A model generated the notes under the pieces. That model was not told the DNA's origin. It saw nothing but the letters and a program-made list of their open reading frames with translations, and searched no databases. Of a stretch of 64,000 nt of DNA, positions 56,209-64,000 are shown piece by piece. Both the position numbers and the translations under genes were made by a program. How positions within the stretch are numbered: position 1 is the first letter of the stretch; each line of letters starts with the position of its first letter. This DNA is from Erodium maritimum (Eukaryota > Streptophyta > Magnoliopsida > Geraniales > Geraniaceae): the NCBI GenBank assembly GCA_963921825.1, contig OY997592.1:59974336-60038335 (forward strand), written 5' to 3'.

Positions 56209-56445
56209 CTAACGCAATTGAGCTGAATCTGGGAACTTGAAGTACCTGAGAAGAGCTCGCCGGTCCACCTTGATCATAGCGCAATTGAGCTGCTCGTCGA
56301 AGCTGTACCTGTCTTGATAGACACTGTCTGCATCTTGCCATAGATCTTTGCAGTTCTGGTGCAAAGACCCTTGCAGTACTTTGGTTTTGAGAGGATCCTT
56401 TTCCCCCTTAGGGAATTGGGCTTTTGTAAAATTTATATGGCTGAT
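56209..56445 (-). pseudogene. Unidentified exon-like ORF, 78 residues
   Basis: A minus-strand open frame without its own start, translating to a sequence that looks like real protein: KGEKDPLKTKVLQGSLHQNC, KDLWQDADSVYQDRYSFDEQ, LNCAMIKVDRRALLRYFKFP. It is rich in charged and aromatic residues and has higher GC than its flanks. It ends at a TAG (56209-56211), and about 40 bases further CTTCAG|GTATGA resembles a splice donor. I do not recognise the family. It may be a leftover exon or gene fragment captured by a repeat; no neighbouring exons were found on this strand. Confidence 0.4.
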
Positions 56446-56599
56446 TTAGCATTCATGTGAATTGTGATTTCAGTTTGATTTATTTTGTTTAATTTTGTGA
56501 AATTTCAGAGTTAGTCAAGATCCATTTTGATGAGCATCTGATGGCTGCTACTACTGCTAAAGCTAGACTATCCTTGTATTTATTCAGCAGACGTGGAAA

Positions 56600-56745
56600 T
56601 TCTAGTTATGGTTGAATTTTGAAGGGTTCATTGCAAGTACTATTTTTTTTATAGACTACCTTCTTTAATATTTGAAGATTGAGATTTTCTTGCAAGTTAA
56701 TTGTCAAAAACTACAATAAAGTTTTGTACACAAACGGAAGCGTAC
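56600..56745 (+). repeat. Direct repeat, copy 1 (copy 2 at 57635-57773)
   Basis: Both copies contain TTGAAGGG.TTCATTG.AAGTAC, then TTCTTTAATATTTGAAGATT, GAGATTTT, AAGTTAATTGTCAAAAAC and AAAATTTTGTACACAAAC. Copy 1 runs into the MITE at 56696. Confidence 0.85.
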
Positions 56746-56986
56746 ATGACGTATTGTCCACGTTTTGTGGGTGTACTAAAGTTTTGCTCACGACTTTTTT
56801 AGTTTATACGTAATAGGGATGTTCAGAATGATGACCTGGGTGGGCAATGCTTCCCAGATTCAACGGATTTGTGGGCAACACATAATGCACCCACCAAAAC
56901 TTCAATGTACCCACAAAATAATGGGCAAATATTTATGCATGCTTCTGTTTATGAACAAAACTTTACTGTAGTTTTTGACAATTAAC
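56696..56986. mobile_element. Small foldback MITE
   Basis: Terminal inverted repeats of about 50 bp: GTTAATTGTCAAAAACTACA at the left and the same at the right in reverse complement, continuing AAAGTTTTGT.CA.AAAC.GAAGC. The near-matching flanks TCTTGCAA and TCTTGTAA suggest an 8-bp target duplication. No ORF. Confidence 0.75.
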
Positions 56987-57634
56987 CCTCTTGTAATAAA
57001 CACTTTTGTGAAATATGACATGTGTATTTTAAGAGCACGTGCAGCCCAAAATTGCTAGCCCAGTGTGTGTAGTAGGATAGTACAGCTCGGGTCGGTAGGT
57101 TGGCAACTCGGGCCTGGGTCTACCACTTTTACATTATTTCATTTAAAAATATGTTATTATTCAACTATAAGAACTTTAAGTGGGATACTTGGCATGTCGT
57201 GGTGTTGTCACATGTTTATCAAGTTTACCTTATTGTAAACAGAAAATTAAACATCACCGAGTCGTGTTCAATGTGGTATGGTTTCTATCTATTTTAACAT
57301 TCTTACCATAAAATTTGTAATCTTAGAGATGTGGATGCTCTAATTTTTTTTTTGGGATTTTAGGTGGCTTTTGTAATGAAATTAAATATGTGAAAATTGT
57401 TTGATGGTAAGGAATGATGGTTTTGTGGGAAATGCATATAAATTTTCTAAAATAAATATTATTTTAGGTTTTGCGTCATGCGATCGAAGAATCCAATTTT
57501 TAAACTATGCGGCTCACAGGTACTTCACGTAGAGATACTGAGTGAGGTGGGTGCGATCATCCTTTACTCCTCCGCGCCTATAGGTGTCTGAGCTGTTGAG
57601 GGGGCGGGGAATCTCCACTTCAATATACGTTAAA

Positions 57635-57773
57635 ATTCAAATTACGGTTAAATTTTGAAGGGGTTCATTGAAAGTACTTTTTTTTCATAGATTATTTTCT
57701 TTAATATTTGAAGATTGAGATTTTTTTGTAAGTTAATTGTCAAAAACCAGAACAAAATTTTGTACACAAACAG
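57635..57773 (+). repeat. Direct repeat, copy 2
   Basis: About 140 bp, similar to 56600-56745, including the left terminal repeat of the MITE but not its right half. The stretch between copies (56987-57634) shows no gene. Confidence 0.85.
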
Positions 57774-58127
57774 AGGAAGGGAGGATTAAGTGGTGAAAGG
57801 GGTGAGAATAGGTGAGGGAGGTGTGTATATAAATAAAAAGGGTGCTTGCTGTTTATATAGGGGAGAAGTGGAAAAAACGCCTCTGTCAACGGTAAAATCG
57901 AGGCAGTCAAGTTGACCGTTGGCTGCCAATGGCTCTTTGCGCCAACCCATTGTGCAACGATAAATTTACCGACGGTCCTCTCCTTCAACACCCAAATGTC
58001 TACGAACCACCTGCGAACCACCGCTGTTTCGTCTCCCCCAACAACAAACCGTCAACAAAACACCTAAAATTATATAGTCACTTGGTAACAGTAAAAACTA
58101 CCTAGTCATGAGGGTGTTCACCTGTAG
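57774..58127. other. La protein upstream region with transposon-like scrap
   Basis: 57830-58020, read on the minus strand, has CCAACGGTCAACTTGACTGC and CCCCTATATAAACAGC, which resembles the leader of Harbinger elements such as the one at 50.9-51.0 kb. No clear ends were found. No gene recognised. Confidence 0.35.
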
Positions 58128-58204
58128 TATATAAACAATACAGCCGTGCTCTGTCCTCGGTTCCAACTCTACTGCAGTTTTGAACTATCCTCCTAAAACC
58201 CTAA
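58128..58204 (+). promoter_or_regulatory. La protein 1 promoter elements
   Basis: TATATAAA at 58128-58135 is a TATA-like box 106 bp upstream of the start codon. AAAACCCTAA at 58195-58204 is a telo-box, often found near the transcription start of plant genes for RNA and translation proteins. Confidence 0.5.
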
Positions 58205-58240
58205 TCCCAAACCCATCTCTCCTTCGGTGACCTCGCGAAA

Positions 58241-61200
58241 ATGGACACCCCTTCTTCCTTGGACGAAGAAACCGTCACCAAAGTCGTTCGTCAGGTTCTT
58301 CTCCTTCTCTCTCTTATCCTCAATCTCAATCTCAATCCGTCTTGTACGTATATGTTGCTTTCCTTCAATCCCTTACAATAAATCAGCATGTACGTATATG
58401 TGTGTATTGTTTTGCTCGTTCTTATAGTTTGTTTTTGCTGTTTATTTTGCAGGTAGAGTTTTACTTCAGTGACAGCAATCTCCCTAGAGACGGGTTTCTT
58501 AAGAAAACCATCAGTGAGAGCGAAGATGGCAGTATCCTTAGGAATTTTTTAGTTCCCCATTGTTATTGTTATTGTTGTTGCTGTTCCTGTTATTGTTTGG
58601 TGGATTTTCGTTATTGTTGTTCTTGACTCTTTGGGTAAATAGTGGTCAATTTGGCTTTGATATGCTCATTTTCTCGGATGAGGACCCATCTCAATTTGGG
58701 GAACGCTAAGGCTGATGAGATTCCTGAAGGCACTGTCCAATCAGTTGCTGAAACTCTAAGGAAGTCCACTTTCCTTAAAGTTTCTGAAGATGGTCAGTAC
58801 TTTTGTTAACCCATCTCTCAGTTATTACTGAAAAATTAAAATCATCAAATTCAAAGTCTTTCTTATTTTACTTAATTGGGTATTCTCGTTAACGGGCAAT
58901 CATTAAAATGTATGTTTTTCGTAGGAAAAATTACTAAAAAAGTCCCTAATTTACAATAGCTTCAGATTTAACAAACCTGGTTGAATCAAACTCTTGATAG
59001 TGACTAAATTTGATCGTCAGTAGTTTGTGGACTAAATGGATTGGTTTTCAATGTTTAGGGACTATTTTGATTCCTTTTTCTACTGAAACCAGTGTGCTAG
59101 AAGCTATTTTTTGTCATCGTGGTGCTTAATGGATCAACTGGGCCAAGGATAATTGTGTTACTCTTTTGAGTGTGAGATTCTACCTTTTGTGTATTTAATT
59201 GATGGGTTTGAGAAACTTGTTGGTTTCCTCATTTCAGGAAAGAAGGTGGGTAGAGTTACAGAGCTCCCAAAGCCAGAAGAGGTTATAGAGCAATTAGACG
59301 CCAAAACAGTGGCTGCCTCACCATTTCCCTATGATGCGAAGCTTGATGATGTGCAGTCTTTCTTTGGTCAATACGGGACGGTATTAGTTCTCTCACCGAT
59401 GACTGTATGTGATCGAAGTGTTGTCCACTTTATGGTTCTCACCATAAGAACTTGGTATTCATTATTTCAGGTTAGTAGCGTGAGGTTGCCTCGTCATGTT
59501 GCTGATAATAAATTCTTTTGTGGCACTGCCTTGATTGAGTTCTCAACGGAGGAAGATGCAGAAAAGGTTCTGAAGCAAAATATGGTTTATGCAGGAGCAA
59601 ACTTAGAACTAATTCCGAAGTAAGTTCTACTCTTGGCATGAAATTTGAATTAACTTAGTTGCAAATTATTATGCTTTTATTTGAAATTTGTTCATATATT
59701 TGTTATGGATCTGAATTAAAAGAATATATTAACAAGCATTATAACATGGGGAATTAAAGATGAGATCAAATGAGAAGTGGATCAATTGCTTCACATGAAA
59801 AATATTGCATCATGGTTGATTTTCCTGTATAAGCTTAGTTTGCATTGAGGTTAGGTGTCTGTGTCTAGTATGGGAATGTTCTCAACTGAAAGGATCTATT
59901 CATCGTAAATACTCCGATGTGCAAATTTATTCAAATTGAATAATTTGCATCTAATTGCAAGTTTACACCTTTTGAACCTTAATTCCTTGGTCTTTCATGG
60001 CATTCCCTTTTCATTTTAACATTTTTTTAAAATTATAGTTTTTCTGGGCTGTTATGAATTTAGTGTTCATACCATTTTGTATGGATAGATGTTAATTTAA
60101 TTTATAACCTGTGATATTAGTTGGTGTAGGAGGGTTCTTTTAGTTTCTCAACCATGATTTATGCGTATATTAAACTGGTATGTATTCGGTTGGAATCTAT
60201 TGGATCTGTCGTGGAACTTTAGTTTAGTGTTGTTTCCTCTAGAGAATTTGTTTATATATATGAACTTGTGTGGTACCTGTACAAATTCAGGAAGGAGTTT
60301 GATGCCGAGAGAGTGAATTTGGCAGAAAAGTTTCAGAATTATCGTCCCTCAGGCAATCACAAGAACAATTCTAATACTGAACCAAGGTAAGTAGATCCTC
60401 TAGCCGTCTGTGGCAAACATTATTTCCTCATAGCCATTTGACAAACTTTTTGTTTCTCTGACACCCAATGCAGCTATCCCAAAGGTTTGATTGTTGCATT
60501 TAAGTTAAAGAACACGAAAAGTGGAGGATCCGCAGTAGCCAGTGGTGAACAAACAGATGGCGCAAATATCAGCAAAACAGATGGTGAATTAGACCCCACA
60601 GTTAGTAACACTAATGAAGAGAAAAATGTTGAAGAAAGCCTTGAAAAGGTGGATGAGAAAAACGGATTGGAGAGTGGTGGAGGAACGAAAACTGAAAAAG
60701 AAGAAAAGTCATTTGATAAGCTGGCTAAGGGTGATGAAAAAGAAGAGAAGCCTTTAGCTGCCTCTTACATAACCAACATGGATGTTGTTATGCGTGAGGA
60801 TCTAAAAACTGTCTTCAACAAATTTGGCGATGTTATGGTAAGATTATGCTTTTATTCATCTTGTTTGTGGTGTAGTTCTAAGTTGCTTATAAATAACCAT
60901 TTTGTTAACACAGAAACATATACAATGTTCTCAGTTTGCAAGTTCATGCTGTGTCATATAATTCATCCTTTATTTTAAAGGACTTAATATTATGGATTCT
61001 TCGAACTTGGTTCTTATGACCACATATTTTTCAAAAAAAGAACCGTTTTGGTTATCAATTATTATATATATATGTAAATTACAAACATGAAGTAAGTTTT
61101 CTCCCTCTTAAGTTTGTGACTGGTTATTAGGAATTTGATTGTTGGTTTATTTAGCTGTCTTCAATGCTTAGACTCTTAAATATGCTAATCTTATTTGTCT

Positions 61201-62183
61201 TATCTGCTCCCAGCTCCACTAGAATTCTCTTCACCTTTGTCCCCTTCATAATAATGTTGGAAAAATGTCTTTCGTTATTGAAGCAATGCTAATATGGAAT
61301 TTGAGAATCAATTGTAATTTTCCTTTATTAGGTTGATCTGACATTCGCTGTACTCTGCCTTTGATGTCTAGTTTATTGATTTCAAAATTGGAGAAGAATC
61401 GGGATACGTTCGGTTTGAGGAACCAGAAGCAGCTCAGAAAGCTCGTGCTGCTGCGGTGCTTGCACAGGAAGGAGGCTTAATCGTGAAAAACTTCGTTGCT
61501 ACTTTAGAACCTGTAACTGGTAAGGGAAATATATTTTATTGCTTACTTGAAAGCATTCAAAAACTGTTTTGAGTTTATAGATTTTTTGTTAAATTGAATC
61601 ATGACTCCAAAGGTGTTGTTTGTTATCTGCACAAGATAGTGTCTGTTGAATTTTGTTTATGTTAAACTTCACCAGTTCAATAGAAGATATTTTCCAACAT
61701 CATTTATATAAAATAGAATACAATGAGGTGATGTTTTTGAAGAACATACATTTGTTTTTTGAAATGTTATGTTTAACAAGTAGAAGCGAGGACTGGCCGT
61801 GTTATTAACTTTCTGTTTTGTACATTATGAAGATATCTGAATTAGGATCTACAAAAACTGCATTTTAAGAGTTTAATGATAAGAAAGCTTCTCCCTCTCT
61901 CAGGTGATGCGGAACGGGAGTACTGGAGCTTACTACGTGGTAATCAAGAGAAGCACCGAGACAATTCCAAGGCCAATAACCGAGGAAGGTATGTATCCCC
62001 TATTAATGCACCACTCAGATTGATCTTTCTTGATAGGGTAGCTTAAATAAATAAATAAAAATGTTTTTTTACAGGGGAGGAAAATTCAACAGAGGTGGGA
62101 GACATTTTGATGGAAAACGGGGGCGGTCTAGAGATAACCATTCTGATTCTGGTCGCACTAACAAGGCTCAGAGAGTGGCCTGA
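58241..62183 (+). CDS. LA1: La protein 1 (LARP3-type La autoantigen homologue)
   Basis: La proteins bind the UUU-OH ends of RNA polymerase III transcripts in the nucleus and protect them. Ten exons: 58241-58294, 58453-58531, 58643-58792, 59238-59380, 59471-59619, 60291-60386, 60474-60837, 61372-61519, 61904-61988, 62075-62183. All introns are GT-AG and the join is in frame for 458 residues. La motif, residues ~7-100: QVEFYFSDSNLPRDGFL keeps the 3'-oligoU pocket (Gln18, Tyr22, Phe23, Asp31, Phe33; also Phe54). RRM1 is ~115-190 with FCGTALIEF. An acidic, Lys/Glu-rich linker (~240-300) precedes RRM2 (~305-395), which has ITNMDVVMREDLKTVFNKFG and GEESGYVRFEEPEAA. The tail is basic and glycine-rich (GRGGKFNRGGRHFDGKRGRS). 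It fits plant La1 (Arabidopsis At4g32720) in length and order. The 90-bp fourth intron has no stop in frame. Confidence 0.95.
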
Positions 62184-63399
62184 TTCAATTGTATTACTCA
62201 GTAGTATTAGATAACTTTGACTTTACCTCTGGTTTTGTAATGTCATTACATCTTTATATGCACTTCCAGAAAGTTTTGTTCCCTTTTCTTGAATTTTGGC
62301 ACAAAATGGGACTTAGTTTTTAATTTTAGCAAGTTAAAAAATTTATGTTTACGGAGACTGTTGCTCTTTCAGTTGATCTGATTAACGTAAATGATGTTGA
62401 ATATCCATTTTATTCAAAAATATCAACGTTGTTTCATCTGAAACCATTTTTAGAATACTTTACTGTTTGAACAATGTCCTTTTACTTATGTTTTATTTTG
62501 TTGCTCATAAGGTTGTGCATATACTGACTATCTAGATGTTTTTTTTATTCATCAAAGAGCTTTTGAAAAGTAGAGCACCACAGTTGGGTCGTCGGTCACT
62601 GATATAACACAGCCAGCCTTTGATTTTGATGACCCACATTTGGCCACTGTTGGAACAAAATAGTTGTTACTTCGCCAACAGTCTGGTTTTATTCAAAAAA
62701 AATCAAAACATCAGAAACAAAATTTGTTACCAATAAATATTATATAATCTGGTTAATTCCATCTCCATATCCTAAAATTTTCATATTTCAGTTAGAGTAT
62801 TTTCATTTTTTTGTCATCTTAGTATCCTATATTTTCGTTAATTCATTTATAATGCTTTCAATCTTTTTTTGTGTTATCTCAATACCCCAAACTTTTATTA
62901 ATTTCAATTTAATACCCATCGTTAATTTTATCCTAAACTTTTATTAATTTATTTTAATTTTGATAAGGATAACGTATGTTGGAACTGATAGGAAAAATAT
63001 ATTGTAAATCCAATATATGAAGTGAAACGATTTTTACCTCCTTCAGTGAAGTTAAAAATAGACAAATTTAGCTTATGATTGGATTCAAATTCTACGGGGA
63101 AGAAAGAATTCAAAACAAGGATGGTGACATTTTGAAGGTGATGATAGAGATCGTTTTAGGCCATATTAAAAAGTTCCAAAAGCCACTTTTAAATTAAAAC
63201 AGCACAGCTACACCAACCTCCAAAACCCATTTATCGACAAAAATATGAATTTGTGAAAATAAAATGTATATATCCGTTGGTTGAACACTAAAACCAACGG
63301 CTGAGATGTGAAATTGGGAGGACGAAGTTGTTCGACACTTAAGCATAGGGTTTGAAAAAATTTCCCTTTGTCCGCCCCTGTAATTTTGAATACCTCTCT
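62184..63399. other. La 3' flank and intergenic sequence
   Basis: Presumed La 3' UTR to about 62300, then AT-rich sequence. 62770-62960 has repeated CCTAAAATTTTC and ACTTTTATTAATTT motifs like decayed MITE sequence. No gene recognised. Confidence 0.5.
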
Positions 63400-63593
63400 C
63401 TCTCTCTCTCCTTCAGGACCGTTTCACTCTCTCTCTAGAACGCAACTTCACACACACTCTCTCTCTCTCTCTTTAGATTATTGACCTTCGTGGTTCGTAG
63501 TGCATTTGGATTTGCGGATCTTCCATTCCGCTTACTGAGGTCTGTTTGGATCGGCCATAGACGAGGACGATTGGGTTCTTCAATCTCAGCTCG
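63400..63593 (+). other. Probable 5' UTR exon of the next plus-strand gene
   Basis: A CT-rich stretch (CTCTCTCTCTCTCC and CTCTCTCTCTCTCTTTAG) is followed by GC-richer sequence without an ATG-led frame, ending CAGCTCG|GTAAGTGGG, a strong splice donor at 63594. This is the usual layout of a non-coding first exon. Positions 63594-64000 would be its intron. The gene itself lies beyond the window and cannot be named. Confidence 0.45.
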
Positions 63594-64000
63594 GTAAGTG
63601 GGTCTCTGTCTCATTGCAATTTGATTTTGCAAATTCTTTATGCGCTCCTGTTTTCTTTGGAACCGAGCAATTCCTTGTGCATTTTGGCTACTGATCTCTT
63701 ATTTGCGAGTTGTGTGTTTTCAATTGGTGGACGTTTTAGGGTTTATACTGGGGATTCGAAATTTGTGTCTTTGGTCTTAGGGTTCCTCTTTTGCTGGCAA
63801 ACTGTTTGTTTTGGAGTCTCGACTGTTTTCGAGTTTGAAATAGTTGCTAATTTGACTTGTTTTTGGAACTTAGTGTAGCAGTTGCAACTGGGTAATAAGG
63901 ATGATTTGTGAGTGAATGAATTGGTTGATATTTAAGCTGCCGAACCCGTGCGAATCATTTTCTTAGATCATTTCCAGATGTTTGATACCCAATTTGAGGT

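Overview
The window is nuclear DNA of a eudicot plant. Three split or plant-specific genes show this: the ER membrane complex subunit EMC2, the plastid PPR splicing factor OTP70, and La protein 1. A nuclear tRNA-Gly gene and dense layers of plant transposons (Tekay/Del and Athila Ty3 retroelements, PIF/Harbinger, Mutator-like and hAT elements) agree with it. The species cannot be named from the sequence alone.

Layout. 1-2.84 kb: the first four coding exons of EMC2 on the minus strand, cut by the window edge. 2.84-35 kb: a transposon tower. A Mutator-like element with a perfect 9-bp target duplication sits 127 bp upstream of the EMC2 start codon. Directly next to it is a PIF/Harbinger element (4069-31122, TTA target duplications) whose transposase gene is split by about 25 kb of retroelements: a Tekay-type element with 3.2-kb LTRs (itself holding two solo LTRs), then a second, oppositely oriented Tekay-type element. 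At 31.2-34.9 kb two decayed Harbinger transposase genes lie tail to tail inside one pair of terminal repeats. 36-47.4 kb: a young Athila-like retroelement on the minus strand with 1,400-bp LTRs. 50.8-52.7 kb: a Harbinger derivative carrying two Myb-like accessory ORFs but no transposase.

From 52.8 kb onward the window is gene space: tRNA-Gly(CCC) on the minus strand, intronless OTP70 (53.9-55.5 kb, plus), a small unidentified exon-like ORF (56.2-56.4 kb, minus), ten-exon La protein 1 (58.2-62.2 kb, plus), and what looks like the 5' leader exon of another plus-strand gene running off the right edge.

The host genes are housekeeping functions with no shared pathway: membrane-protein insertion in the ER, rpoC1 intron splicing in plastids, and binding of RNA polymerase III transcripts. 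The unusual biology is in the repeats: the nested insertions at the EMC2 promoter side, the tail-to-tail Harbinger composite, an Athila element full of long near-perfect palindromes, and a hairpin-plus-acceptor-like block shared by divergent Tekay LTRs. I saw no CRISPR array, operon or defence-system-like cluster.
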